DNA of 64,000 nucleotides from Apostichopus japonicus (GCF_037975245.1 NC_092576.1:7417501-7481500); one strand, 5' to 3'. Positions 18,038-32,030 are shown, counted from the first letter of the stretch. The notes: generated by a model not told the origin, from the sequence alone. A program made the numbers and translations.

Positions 18038-21000
18038 ACCTTCTAGCTTTGAGGTTTATTTGAATTCTAGTATGTGTCAATAATGTCTACAAAGTATGTG
18101 TTTTTGTGTACATTTTATGCATCACTCGTCTTGCTCTTTGACTGATGTATGTGTAAGTGGGGGGTGGGGGGTGGGGGATGGATGGAAAGCCTCGGCTGTG
18201 ACGGATAAATAAAATGCAACAAAGGTTACCATAGCATACAATGTTACATTCAGCTATTGTAATACTACAATGAAGAACAAGAGATACAATGGAGAACAAT
18301 AGATACAGTTATAGCCGTATAAGTAGAGAGATGAAAGTTGCTTACGTCAATCAAGGAAGCAAATGTGAGTGTCACGTAATCCTTAGGTCAGGCGATAGTG
18401 GAAAATAAATAGATAGTAGATAATTAAATCATGAGAGACAATAAGGTAAAATAATCGAGCTCAACTCATCAGGAGCAGTTTGCATTTCAAGTGTTTGATT
18501 TTAGGTGTAAACTATCTGGTTTGAAGTTAAGGGATATATAAGACGGTAAAGAATGGAGACTTAAGGGCTTTTGTTCGAATTATTTTATTGAACATTTCAG
18601 CTCTTTACTAATCAGACGTCGCAGATTTCAACATTAAAAGGAGACATATTCTCATCACTGGCATGACTAGCCTGCAGAGCCCCTGGTCAAGAACGAGACT
18701 TCTGGCCCTTTGTTCTTATATTCATCTAAACCCAACTTGCCAACAAACAATACTCATGTAAAAGCTACAAAATTCTTTTTGGCTTCATTGCATTTGACTA
18801 GCTGTTTTAAACAGATGTTTTACAAATCTCGGAACCAACTTGTCTTGAGTTCCTAAAATAGAGGGCCAGAATTCAATAAACATTACTTTGTTACCCCTTG
18901 ATTCTGATGTAATTTAGCCTGCAATCTGTTTTGGGCTTTTCTCGCATAAATGAATATAGTTAGAGTGGCTTGTAATTTGGCCTACATTTTCAAAGCGTTT
19001 TATACAGTTTAACTTGAAACATATAGGTTTTCTCTGAGTTAAACATGCATAAGACAAGCAAATATATCATATTAGCCGTGCCTTATTTTCCTTACTGAAG
19101 TTTGTTGGTCAACTCGTTTCTAAAGTTTGCATTGAAGTAACACCAATTTTGTTATATTTTCTGATATTATTAAGTCATTGAATGAATTCGATTTTTTTCT
19201 TTAACTGCAGTCCCATTTTATGTGTACCTTGAGTACATGGAAAACGGGACATTAAGGAATTTCATGCTACGAAATTATCAGCAAAAACGGGATTCTGAAA
19301 ACATTTCCAACAGTCAACAAAGAGTTTCCTCAGAAGAACAGAAGCTAAACCTTGTTCGATTTTCAGTGGACGTTGTGGAAGGAATGTCTTACCTCTTTGT
19401 AAATAAGGTAAGCAACTAGTTTACAAATAAACTGACGTAGTGTTAAAAATTTGCAGTTTTACTTGTATTGCTCGTGGTTTGTGAAACTAAGACAAGTGCA
19501 TCAAACCTTTCAGTTGGCCTAAACTTACCAAAAAAAAACAGTGTGTAGAGGAAACAGTGAAAATCTTGCATGTTTTGGTACACATGACGTAACATGTTCC
19601 TTACATGTATTTGATTTTGTGAACGTAAACTATGGTAGTATATATCTAGTAGTTTAGTATCTACAATGTACGTGTTACGCAAATTTACTGTCACAACTCT
19701 CACGGAAATGAAAGTGTCATGTTGTTTGTTAAATAGATTTAAAGAGAAGTTCTCTTCAATATTGTTTAACAAGATACAATTGGCGAATGCATTCTGGAAG
19801 GGCTTCCATTAAATTACCTCTTTGAGCAGCTGTTTTGATTTCATAATCTTGATTTCATAAAGCCATAACTTGAATGGATCGGTCTGAAGGGTGACAATCA
19901 TGCATATTTAAATAATTATAGTTACTTAATGAATTGAAGTGTCAAAAGTCGTCGGTATAACTCTCATTTCGATAAAGTTTTCCTTAGTTTGAGGAAATAT
20001 AAAGTAGAAGTAAAAACTGCAATTTATTATTATTTCAGTCTATAAGGCAGCTATTTTAAGAAGCTAATCAGTCACATATGCACGAGGAACTTGCCGAGTG
20101 ACTGATTACTTAAACGTTTTGTCTTGTGGGTATCAAATCTGTAATTTAAGCTAAGTTTGAATTTTTAAAACGTGGAAGATGGGAAATCCTTGGATTGATA
20201 AAAAAGCCCAGTGGCACCTTACTTTGTTCGGCCAACGGTCGAACTCAGTACTTCACAAATGCCAGATATAATTGAATATATTGCCACCCTTGCACGATAA
20301 CCTTCATGTAAGAAATATCAAACCATAATAATACTGTGAGACTGAATGTTGTTTATGTTGGGGCAATACATGATTTATAAAGACTCCCTCAAATAAAGAG
20401 AGCGATTTCTATTATGGTTGCTCATTAATGCATCTATCAGTATATAACAATGAAAACAACGAGACCTAAATGTCTCTTTTATGTGTGATATCACTAATTA
20501 GTGAGCGTTATTATAATCTAAGCTAACCGACTGTATATATTATAGTTGCGTACTAGAATCGTTTCTTGCATTAAATGAAAGAAACATTACTCAATGCAAA
20601 CAATCATCCTAGTATAATTAAAACTGACCGAGAACGATACAAGATTTTTAATATGAATGCTTACTCATTAGCTCTTATTATGATAAACAATAAAAAATAA
20701 TATAATATGACCTAATGATGTCATTAGATTTATTTAAAAACAAATTGTTTACAATGAAAACGAAAGACTAGAGAAAGTACAGGACAACTAAATATAATGA
20801 ATATACGCCATTAAGTGATATATGATTATGATTATATACACACTTAACATATTGAAAGTACTTTAAATTTCTTTGATAGTGAAAGAAAATAAAATGTTAT
20901 ATTAATTTCCTGCAATTGCATACATCTATAAGTTGCGACCACCCATAGACAAGTAAATTAAATAAAAATTATTTTAAACTTCCTTGTGTGTCGTCGCTAA

Positions 21001-21386
21001 ACTGGACTTTTAACCTTGTCAAACGTTTTAAGTACTTTTTAGACACCATCAGAACTAGATTTGTGAAAATGAGCTTCCTTTTCAAGCCATACAAATCTTA
21101 ATTAGCATTTGACAATTTTAAAGACATTGATTTCTGACCCTAACCTCGTCTTAGATTGGTAAGCATATGCATAAATATGTATATATGAGGTGGAAAAAGA
21201 TCTTTGCCCCACACCCCTTACAAGTTTTGCAACCATCTTAAACATCACTGTGTTATTATAGTCACACCATACAGCAGGATAAAAATAAACAAACATACTA
21301 TAAACTCGTGCTTACAATAGCGTTGTAATATAACTATACCTTATGCTAGCTTTATTCCTTCGAAATATTTCACAAAACCTTAATCT
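18038..21386. repeat. Segmental duplication, copy 1 (gene A side)
   Basis: Collinear and about 95% identical by eye with 30659-34229. It starts at 'ccttctagctttgaggttta' and ends after 'ttattccttcgaaatatt'. It is mostly intron and carries one 197-nt kinase exon (19211-19407). Copy 2 has an extra ~60 bp near 30820 and unrelated sequence near 32555-32830. Copy 1 ends about 45 bp before the catalytic-loop exon. Confidence 0.9.
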
Positions 21387-23836
21387 AACAATGCTATATG
21401 TTTGAATGTGTTTTACATGCTACCATCAGTTTCGCCATCCGGCTCTTACAACTTCCAAGGTTCTTATTAGTGTCAGCACCGGTAAGTGCAAGTTGTATGA
21501 TTTTGTGCCTGAAGACCATGCCAAGGACAGACTTCTTCGAATCATCGCTAAGGTGAGGAAGTAATTCTATTCTTTATGCACTTTGAAGGTAAAATTTGTT
21601 CCATATTCTTCGTCGTGTATTTTGCTTGAAGGAGTCACACGACACTCATAGTTGATACAGCCACCACTGCTCATGTTCTGTAACACATGTTGTCGTGTTA
21701 CGAACACAAAGTAGTAATTACTGATGCACGGTTGTGTGCCATGAATAGAAGTTACTGTACTAACCATTTAGTTCGAGTTTATTAATACGCGATTGTAAAA
21801 TGAAGTCGTATCTAATCGTTTTATGCTGTAAGTAGGCCTATGGATATACCCGAAGATGGCATTTCTTCGTTCTCGGCATGACGAATAGGCGTAATTGAAA
21901 GAGAGTTGTAAACTGGAATCAAGTGGTATACCGTACCTTCTCATTCTCATCTTCATAAACTCATTGTCCTGTCGTGTAGTTCTTTGTCTTACATGGGAAC
22001 AAGTTAACAGCTTTACAGTTGTTACATTGTCATGTGTAACACAGGTTACCGTGTTACGAACACAAAGTAGTTATTATTGATGCACGGTTGTGGGACATGA
22101 ACAGTATTTGCTGTACCGGCTATGAGTATCGACTGCTGCTTTAAGACTATTTAAATTGTCTAAAACATGCAATGGGGCTATATACGTTACCTTTTGTCTT
22201 TTCTCCGTGCGTTTATTTCTTCATACTTATCAGTTGAGTACATCCCTTTCGGAACTTTTTTTTCTGCATTGTACTTTGTGTTGATGCCACTTGGTGCCGT
22301 TACGGGATAAAACTGAAAACGTCATTGGCTTAAATACATGACTGAAAGGAAATTGATGTGACTGATATCTTACAGCTTAAAGTAAACTTTTCGTACTTTA
22401 TAAGTTAAAACTAACAACATTATTGCCTCTGACTAATCGTACGTTTCACAATAAGCTTGCGAAAATACTACCTCATCCATTTGTGATATGTGTTTTTTTT
22501 TGTACTTATGATTTAGATTTGAAGGAGAATAAACAGGTCATCCGAAGACAAAAATCAGTTTATGCAAAGAGCTATGTACTTGACGTAAATATTATTTCTT
22601 TTATATCCTTTTTACCTTAAACCATTTAGAAAAATGCACCATTAGCTTGGCTTCCTCCTGAAAGTATCTTCTTTCGGCAATACTGTGAAAAGTCTGATGT
22701 CTGGTCGTTATCTGTTGCTCTTTGGGAAATATTTTCACTCGGTAAGCTTTTGTATCAGGAAATTAATATTATTTTCTGTTTTACTCTTGTGCGAATGTAA
22801 ATTAAGTAATTGTTATATGATATAAATCATGAAATCAACTGAAATTATATAAATTTATCGACATTCTGCAAACGCCATTTAACAAAAATGTTCTATGATC
22901 TTAGTCACATATCAAACAATAGTTCTGCGCGTAGCTACCACAATTATGTCTTTTAACCAATCAGAAGTGACGCAGATTATCAAAAAGAAAGTAGAAGCAA
23001 TAACACATTGTTACACGCTACCTGTGTAAAGTTGTTAATAAATGTGTTCATGACTCTTTTGGTTTTTCATTAAGAACTATAGGCTATTCTGCTTAGATTA
23101 TTTCTAGTTTTTTAATCTGCTTCTTTAGGAGAAACTCCATACAGTGGTCTGTCAGGAGACGAAATCGAGAGTCACATACGGAATGGAAGTTATTTGTCTC
23201 AACCAATGTCTTGTCCTGGGACAATGTAAGGTTTAGTAGCAAAGTTTACATCTGATCGGCTTTAATTACCCGTTTCACTAACCAATTTCTTGTCCCAGAT
23301 CAATGTATGAACGATATCAATAACATCTAAACAAGTCAATTAAAGTTGTGTCGGTTACTTACTTCTTGCAAATGCTATTAAAATATCCGTCTCAAAGTCT
23401 GGGTATACGCTTTAGTGATGATTACGGTAGTAGTTTGCCCAGCAGCTTGTAATTAATGTTGTACTCCCTTCCGGTAGTCCTCAAAATCAAAATTCAATTG
23501 ACCTCTTGACTTCCAATCCCAGTTTTTAATATAATATTGATTACATCTATCTAAGACAAGTTTCATATATGCCACTTTACTCCATATTGTTGACCGTTCT
23601 TATATCAGAATCCAACTTAACTGTTGCTCTAAACTAGCATGTAAATATTTGCCCTATTCATAACATCCATGTGCAATACGCTTCATATTTTTATTTAGCT
23701 TTGGAGTTATGTTATCTTCGTGGGATATAACAACTTCCTCCAGACCATCATTTGAACAGCTACAACAGCAGATGAGACTTGTGTTAGCTTCAATGGAAGA
23801 GATAGATTTGGCATTTTTAGTCGATTTTTCGAAATT

Positions 23837-23890
<54 letters not shown>

Positions 23891-24196
23891 TTTATGTGTG
23901 AATACAAAGTTCTAAGCTAACTCTAACAAAAGATTGCATATCACGAAGAAAACCACACGAAAAAATAAGTAAAAAACGTCCTAACTGTAATAATACCGTG
24001 TAACGAGGGTTCGAAACCGGGCCTCCCGCTTTATATGGACACTAATTATACATAGAGTCATAGAAGATATAAATTTACATTTTTTATTTACTTTTTTCTT
24101 CTTTAGGATACGGTCAACAATTGTATTGCCGACAATGGCGATAACTCATACTTCAATTTGGAAGAACCCAGTTGCAACTATAACAGTTACATATAG
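19211..24196 (+). CDS. Receptor gene A, 3' part: pseudokinase C-lobe exons and tail
   Basis: Six exons with matching phases: 19211-19407, 21430-21552, 22630-22741, 23129-23225, 23699-23837, 24107-24196. They encode, in order: hinge and alpha-D ('[15 protein letters not shown]'); alpha-E ('[15 protein letters not shown]'); the catalytic-loop region '[13 protein letters not shown]' and 'KLYDFVPED'; the activation-segment end '[19 protein letters not shown]' with '[15 protein letters not shown]'; '[17 protein letters not shown]'; 'RPSFEQL'; and a 29-residue tail ending 'NSYI' with a 'YFNL' motif. The order is that of a receptor tyrosine kinase. However, HRDLAARN reads HPALTTSK (catalytic Asp to Ala, metal-binding Asn to Lys) and DFG reads DFV, so phosphotransfer is unlikely. 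No N-lobe exons were found upstream, so whether this splices to the Ig exons at 14667-17526 is uncertain. Splicing to exon 3 (phase 1) is in frame. Confidence 0.85.
23838..23890. repeat. (TA)n microsatellite that begins at a splice donor
   Basis: The penultimate exon of gene A ends at 23837 and the intron starts directly with 'gtatatatat', so the donor GT is the first unit of the repeat. Confidence 0.9.
23995..24050 (-). mobile_element. Fragment of the tRNA-like SINE seen at 15960-16062
   Basis: The minus strand shares 'agcgggaggccc' and a box-B-like 'ggtttcgaaccc' with the upstream copy. The box-A half is shortened. It lies in the last intron of gene A. Confidence 0.5.
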
Positions 24197-24434
24197 CCAA
24201 GACCTACAATAACAGTCTGTTCATTCGTCGAATTATTTAACGACTATGCTGAGGCTGTAAAAGAAACATTTAATAATATTTTGATCGACGCAAAAGTTAC
24301 AAAGAGATGTTATTATCAAAAATGTCGAGTCACCGATGTTTCTTTAAACGGCAAAATATTAACCCAACAACTGTAATTATTGTCAAGGCACGTATATATT
24401 TTAATAGTTTTTCGAATCATGTAGCCTACATGAG

Positions 24435-24448
24435 AATAAATCAATAAA
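24435..24448 (+). promoter_or_regulatory. Candidate polyadenylation signals of gene A
   Basis: Two AATAAA hexamers (24435-24440 and 24443-24448) lie 240-250 bp after the stop codon at 24194. Confidence 0.6.
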
Positions 24449-24659
24449 CAAAGTTGTCTGCGTTGTAAATAAGTAATATGTAATAATGTATGTAAGTATT
24501 GTATGTATTTTAGATCCTCTTGCAAGTAGGAACTTGTGAAGAAGCCTCATTGGCTTATCAAAGCCACAAGCTGACCGAAGTCTCTTAGATTCATATTTTA
24601 ACATCTATGATTATGAATTGTCAATTGTCAACAACTTTGTAACTGGACGACATACATTA

Positions 24660-24735
24660 ATCTTGTAGTGACTCGAACTCGGGACCTTATGAATGAAAGG
24701 AACCGGCGTTAACCACTGAGCAAACACTCCCTAAT
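24660..24735 (-). mobile_element. tRNA-like SINE head, second type
   Basis: The minus strand reads box-A-like 'tgctcagtggttaacgcc', then box-B-like 'gagttcgagtcac' with tRNA-like spacing. The sequence differs from the copy at 15960, so it derives from another tRNA. Confidence 0.6.
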
Positions 24736-24739
24736 GATT

Positions 24740-26783
24740 TCGGTTCGGTTTCGTATGCCTATAGCCGCTGGGATTTCCAGTAAGAGCAGGTCTGTAGTAC
24801 CACAGGTAACCTACGATCCATGTATTGCAGTAAAATACAACCCAATAAAGTTTGCATGCCCTATACAACTTTGCCTTCAACAAACACCCTTTTGCCTTGT
24901 TTACTTCGTTTCCATACCTCACTTGTCGCTTGGTTTGACATTTTTTCAGCCTTTTGGGGAAAATATCATAGAAAGTTACATTTTCTGCTTATCTTGTGAT
25001 ATCATATAAAAGCTTGAACATATATGTAATTTAATGTTAACCCATATTACATATAGTGGTGCCTGTGAGGTAAGCAAATCGGGTGCTCTGGTTTTTACAT
25101 TCCGAGGTGGAGTAAATGTATGTCATTAATAGTACGATCACGACCCCCCCCCCCCACCCTTCCCCTTCCAAGAATGCGTGGCAAATTGTAATATCACTGG
25201 GTTCAATGAGATTCGCCTTTTTCTCTATCGTCAGGCATCTGAGCTATCAGTATCCTCTCGCTTACGTTAAGTTACGTATAACCGACTTTCGCAAACCCCA
25301 TTTGGGCGTGTGGGAGTGGCTAAGCCGCTTGTACGTGTCATATACCCATTCAACGCGCAATGCATGCATCTTTACCTGCAGCCTTTTCTTGTTGTTTTTC
25401 TATTATTCTTTGTACAGCAACTTAAACCTGCCTTATAAAATAATCCAGGTCTCTATGTGGGATTTTGTTACTTTAACAACTTTAAGATCATTGAAGAGAC
25501 AATAGTTGTAAAACCATATATGAAAACGATTGAGCTTTATAGTAACACCCCCCCCCACAACGCCCCTTCCCAAGCATAGTTATTGTGGAATACCAATGGT
25601 TTCTATGCATATGTGTTCCGTGGTCACACCGCACCTCAAAAACATTGGGAGTTACTACGCAAGCTGGCGGCATCTGGTCTTTTTTCGATCCTTAAAATCA
25701 ACCGACAAGCCTCTGAAAAGACAACGAAGAACCAAGTTAAAGTGCTTTGACATTCAATTGAAGGCCACGTCACTTACTACACACTTGGACGTACGGTATA
25801 AACCGAGGATAGAGATGAGGTGGGGTGAGGTCCCAAACCGATGCCAATTTGGTCCCAAACTGTGAGTAGAATTCAACCTGGTCTTACAACAAGAAACAAA
25901 TAAAACTAATAGTAATGAAACAACAATGTAGATGTAGAAAACCATATTGAGTTGAACGCCTCATTGTATAGCGTCACCACTTTAAAAGATTACGTAGTGG
26001 ACATAATATGAGGTATGTCATCGCATTTCGAAGACCATTTTGAGGAGCAGATGTTTTGTTAAACACATTTCTTCACTTATATTTTGATTAATTTAAAAAG
26101 CTATACTGCATATATTTATTTCAGTCCTTTGTTAATACAAGACATATTTTGTTCATAATGTGCAGTCTTTTAACCAGTTACACTGTAGTACTTTTGGGAA
26201 AGTATACAAAGTGGTCCATTGTGTGCTTGAAACGACATGAAGCAAACCAAAATAGGTGTTCTAACATTCTGTCTTTTATGTTCACTAAACTTAGTTATGA
26301 ATATTGATAATAGACCCCGTTAATAACCAACGTAAAAATGGCTACGCTACGGACTATTGGAGACAGCTTCTCTGTCACTCTCAAAGAAAAGCGTCTACAT
26401 AGTCGAGATTCGGAGTGAATGACATTTGTTTCAGTTATTCGGTGAGGGTAACACCTACGTTTTGTAAAAACAAAAGAGATAGAGACCACATCACTGTGAC
26501 GATTCCTGGTGTTAATCAAAGGGAAGGGAATTATATGGAAATGTGCCAACCTAGTGTAGCCTATTTTGTTTATTAAATCCATATTCGAAGTCAAACCGAA
26601 TGAACCCAAATGTTGTTTTCCCATTAAATGTAAGTATTGGGACATATAGTTTCACTTTCATCATTTAGTGCAGCCTAAGTTATTTGAAAGCGAACCAATA
26701 TTATTTCCTGTCAGATTAAATTCAAGCTGCTGACGAAGGTGTTTATACGCTCATTCTTCAGTTAATAGTACACACAAATCAAA
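24740..26783. other. Spacer between receptor genes A and B, no gene seen
   Basis: Contains poly-C patches (about 25145 and 25548) typical of element ends in this window. The open frames on both strands lack domains and splice context. Confidence 0.55.
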
Positions 26784-29700
26784 ATGGTCAAATATTTTTG
26801 TTTAAAGTGGATGGTCGTTTTTGCCCTCTTTGGCTTCAAGGAACTTGTCATTACTAGCGGAAAACGGATCACTGGAAGTGTTTCGGAAACATTGGTACTT
26901 GATTGTCCAGTAAAGGAAACATTCAACTCTGAAAGCTGGTGGTATAATACGAAACGTCTGTATACAGAGAATACTTATTTTGTAGACGACGGAAAGATGA
27001 AGTTAACGTCTAATTACTCGCTAGTGTTACTTCATCCAGCCGTGTCGGATACTGGTACATACATCTGTATGCAACGTGGCTCTGTACTTGAAGAATACAA
27101 CGTTGAGATAAAAGGTGAGGATTAAACACAGTATCTGTTTGCATGTATGTAGCTCGACAGCTTGTTAGTAATTCTATCTACATAGACTCACATCTATGTA
27201 TATACATTTATATATATTCTTGATACATATATATATATATATATATATATTGTCTGCGTTATTCTCTCTAGTTATCTAGCCATCCACCCATTTATCCATC
27301 AATTCATCTTTCAACCTATCTCTCTACCCACTTTACATCCACCCATCGGTCTATACTTTATTAACCTATGCGGATATTTGTTATCATTACACAGTTTCGC
27401 CAAATGCATTTTACTTGGAAGTAAACAACATGAATGTCTCTGATGGCGATCACATTTTTCTCCTCGGTGATGAGAATATCAATGCATCATGTCACTTAGT
27501 GGGAGCAAGACAATCAAACAACCTAACTTGGCAAGTGAAAAGTGAAACAGTTATTCCTTCTCACTATTCTTTTCCAACGTCTAATAATGAAGCATTCGAT
27601 ATTGTCTCGAGGATTTATTTTCAGCCGAATACATCGAATGGAACGATCGCCTGTCTTCTACTTTCATCAGATAGCACAACTGAACAGAATATTACAGTCC
27701 AGTTCAGTACCAATGGTGAGTTCATGTGGTAAAGTTTGAGTAAGTAACTTATAATGCACGTATCACTGTCAAAAATTTAATATATTTCTTTAATTATCTA
27801 ATTATATCGTTACTTATACATAGGTAATAGAAGAAAAAAACAGATTCTACAGGTTTACAAAACTGCAAGATAGATATGTTTGTTATCCTTTCAGGTAACA
27901 AAAACAAAATTTCTTTAATCAATAACCCATCCGTTTCCTTATCACTGCATAGTTTTTGGAACACATACGGTATCTTTCCACAGAGCAGTATGTGTCCTAT
28001 ACCTCGAGATTAGGCACCAAAACCTTTAACGGTAGAGGAAGTAAACGTTAACTTGAATAGATTCGTAACATATTTCTTGTAAGTAAGCATCTGATCTTTG
28101 CTGAAGCAGCAAGTATTTCAATAGCACGTTACGCATCTTTTGATTTGAACAAGTGCATGATGCTGGCCAGAAGTAAGGGATGTTACCTGCTCAAATGGTT
28201 TACATTTACATTTATATACTTGTCACTAGTATCATCATGCAAGATAAACTTAGATAAGAAACCTGAACAGCTTAATGTACTTTTGTGTGCGTTTAATGCA
28301 TACAGAAGTGGGGTGCTGGGATTGTCCATAGAAAACTGACGTTTGCGCTTCATATTAGCTGGAAAACAGGAAATTGTTTCATCGATTGCAAAATAATCAG
28401 ATGCATCCGATTGCCGAGCCACGCGCGATAACGCTATGAATATTGAATTGATTACAATATTAATACACAAATTAATCACCAGCTCGTAGCTTATTAAAGG
28501 AAGCTTTACCAAAGCTTTAAAGGACACGGTTGTAATATAATTGTCAAATTCAACTTATTATATACAATTTCCACATATAAATTATGTTTTTGTTCACTTC
28601 TTGGTCTAGGAAGTAGGTCAGTGTATGAAGTCTACATTTTACAATAAACTGTTTGTATTCCTATATATGAAGTATCTTTAAGTATTACGGCCAGGCAACT
28701 ACAATATTTTGTTTGTATTTCAGAAACGATTCACCTCTCAATTGTAGAGCCAAATGGATCGATTTGGACGTACATGGTGACAAAAGTCGTAACGTCAGTT
28801 TTCGGTTTCTTTGTAATTACGATGTTGGTATGCCTGGCTTGCATTAAAGGTAACAACGTTTAAACACATTATGGTAAAGCTTTAACTTGGCTACCTTGAA
28901 AGTTAAAACTATTAATTAGCCACAATTCTTAGGCGACAGACGCACGCTATATTTTATCAAGTAGTATTTCGTTTATACGTCTACGTTTGTTGTTATAAAA
29001 ACCCATCAGCTAAGTTTATTTTGTTAACTGATGATGCTGATAGAAACGTATTATATTTTCACGTACTGTGTTAACACTTCCGTGATATCGTTTATAGCTA
29101 ATTTCAAACGCGTTGATCAAGAGGGAAAATAGGGGGGGGGGGGAGGGGGGAGGTACTTGTGTAATGAGTTGCCATTTCGAACCGTAAGTAAACAATAATC
29201 ATTTTTTCCTTTTTTACAGGATTAACAACGTCATTTCATAGAAAGTAAGTTGTCATATGTCTTTTATTTTCTTTTAGAAGTACTTATTTTTACATTTATT
29301 ATGATTTGCGCTCATCTTCTTCTAAACAATTGATTACCCTAGCGAATAGTCCACCATGCATAATTTCAAGGGAAATACGTTGCATAATGCTACCCTGTCA
29401 ACAAATTCATTGTTCTGAATCGAGATGGGAATATTCAAGATGTTATCTAGTAATTGTAAGTAATCATTATTTCTTGTCGATGTTACTTATAAAAGAAAAC
29501 TTTCAAACTGTATGTCGTCACACTTGACTGATAATTAAAAACTGAAAACTTGTTGTTTTCTTATGAGAGCAAAGTTTAACGTGCACTAGCCAATAAAATC
29601 TACCAGAAACAGTTTAACGGCAATTAAATCATCATGAAAAGGAATCCGACAAACAATACCTTGTAAAATGCTTTATTTTAATTAACTTCTTAATAAAAGC

Positions 29701-32030
29701 ATTTTCCCTGAGTGTTTAATCGACAGATGGATATCAACGATCTTACACAATGATACTTTTAGTTATAATTTATAATTATCTTGTGAGTGTAAATTTACAT
29801 CGATTCCTTTGCCATGCAAATCGTTACTCTCGACTGGTATGTAACATTGATAACATCTTGATTTGTAACGAAGAATAAGTTTACGGTATAATAGCGAAAT
29901 ATGGTAAAAAGAATAATTATGTAATCAATCATGAGCAAATGAAGACAAAGCTTCCTGGTAATGGGTTAATGGAGTATTGGCTTGCTACCTGTCCATCGTC
30001 TGGAGTAATTAGCAGTACAACAATCATCGCCAAATGTGTCTCCGGTAAGGGGCCGATGCCTTAACTGTATTGTAATTGTTGCATCATCACAGAATAATAA
30101 TTTTAAAATCAGTGTCGGTGTGATAATATGGGTTCTATCAAAGAAAACGCAGCAGTAACATTATGTGTCCGAGGACAGTTTCTTCGCTGATTTATAGACC
30201 TTTACTTGTATGTTTCAGAATTGAATGAGTAATATGTTGCATGATGACGTATGCACACAATTAAATAATTCATTTTTAGTGAACATATTATAATTTACTG
30301 TTCCATAACATACCTTACAATAACATCGATGTACCGATTCTGAAATATGAAAATTGTGGTGCAAATGATGTCAGGTTACAACTGCGATGCTAACGATGAA
30401 ATGCCTGCATTTTGGTTCCTCCTCAAACCTCATATCAATTTTCTCTAACATCAGATACGGCAGAGGTGAAAGACTTGTTGAATTTTCGCAAAACGGCCAA
30501 CCAATTGTTGGTCCTGAGAAAACATCATAATATCGTCAGTATAATCGGGATAGCGGTTGATGATAGTAAGTTGGCAATGCACATTCCGCAAATGCACACA
30601 GGAACTTTGCAACCAGGAGTCTGTTTCTAAAAATTTAAGAAATATATTCATGCAGAACGACCTTCTAGCTTTGAGGTTTATTTGAATTCTAGTATGTGTC
30701 AATAGTGTCTACAAAGTATTTTTTTTGTGTGTGTTAATGTTATGCATCACCCTGTCTTGCTCTTTGACTGATGTATGTGTAAGTGAGAAGTGGATGGGAA
30801 GCCTCGGCTGTGACGGATAGACGTAAGAGTTAATCTCGGCTGACTTTGAAAACATCGTCATAAATGTTACATATCATAATTAAAATGCAACAAAGATATT
30901 AAGGTTACCATAGAAAACAATGTTACATTCAGCTATTGTAGTACTACCACGGAGAACAAGAGAAACAGCTATAGCCGTATCAGTAGAGAGATGAAAGTTG
31001 TTTACGCCAATCTAGGGAGCAGATGCGAGTGTCACTTTATCCTTAGGTCAGGTGATAGTGGAAAATTAATTGATAGTAGATCATTCTATCATGAGAGACA
31101 ATAAGGTAAAATAATCGAGCTCAACTCATCAGGAGCAGTTTGCATTTCAGATGTTTGATTTTAGGTGTAAACTATCTGGTTTGAAGTTAAGGGATATATA
31201 AGACGGTAAAGAATGGAGACTTAAGGGCTTTTGTTCGAATTATTTTATTGAACATTTCAGCTCTTTACTAATCAGACGTCGCAGATTTCAACATTAAAAG
31301 GAGACATATTCTCATCACTGGCATGACTAGCCTGCAGAGCCCCTGGTCAAGAACGAGACTTCTAGCCCTTTGTTCTTATATTCATCTAAACCGAACTTGC
31401 CAACAAAAAAATTCTCATCAATATGTTAAATGTTAATGTTTTAAAAATCTCGGAACCAACCCTTTTGAGTTCCTGACATAGAGGGTCCGAATTCAATAAA
31501 CTGTACTTTGCTACGCCTTTGATTCTTATGTAATTCAACTTGCAATCTGTTTTGGGCTTTTCTCGCATAAATGAATATAGTTAGAGTGGTTTGTAATTTG
31601 GCCTACATTTTCAAAGCGTTTTATACAGTTTAACTTGAACATATAGGTTTTCTCTGAGTTAAACATGCATAAGACAAGCAAATATATCATACTAGCCGTG
31701 CCTTATTTTCCTCACTTAAGTTTGTTGGGTCAACCCGTTTCTAAAGTTTGCATTGAAGTAACACCAAATTTGTCTTATTTTCTGATATTATTAAGTCATT
31801 GAATGAATTCGATTTTTTTCTTTAACTGCAAAGTCCCATTTTGTGTGTACCTTGAGTACATGGAAAACGGGACATTAAGGAATTTCATGCTACGAAATTA
31901 TCAGCAAAAACGGGATTCTGAAAGCATTTCCGACAGTCAACAAAGAGTTTCCTCAGAAGAACAGAAGCTAAACCTTGTTCGATTTTCAGTGGACGTTGTG
32001 GAAGGAATGTCTTACCTCTTTGTAAATAAG
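26784..32030 (+). CDS. Receptor gene B: two Ig-like domains, membrane helix, kinase-like N-lobe; no C-lobe
   Basis: Eight exons join in one 439-codon frame: 26784-27114 (signal peptide, Ig-V-like, 'VSDTGTYIC'); 27395-27715 (second Ig, 'YLEVNNMNVSDG', 'NASCHLVGARQSNNLTW'); 28724-28849 (helix 'VVTSVFGFFVITMLVCLAC'); 29220-29244; 29350-29455 (juxtamembrane, 'SRWEYSRCYLVI'); 29945-30044 (glycine-loop-like 'PGNGLMEYWLA', VAIK-like 'TIIAKCVS'); 30455-30565 (alpha-C and beta-4, 'LRKHHNIVSIIGIAVDD'); 31834-32030 (hinge, '[16 protein letters not shown]'). The beta-3 Lys is kept. The alpha-C Glu position seems to be Thr, and the loop's third Gly is Glu. No catalytic-loop or later exon was found downstream: the duplicated block ends at 34229, just before where that exon lies in gene A. 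Reading past 32030 reaches a stop after V-S-N. It may be a truncated receptor, a broken gene, or part of a haplotype or assembly rearrangement. The acceptor of 29945 has a poor pyrimidine tract. Confidence 0.82.

Noticed and set aside
28145..28339. Open frame between Ig-2 and membrane exons of gene B
   Set aside because: It lies inside an intron whose flanking exons join in phase. No protein similarity seen.
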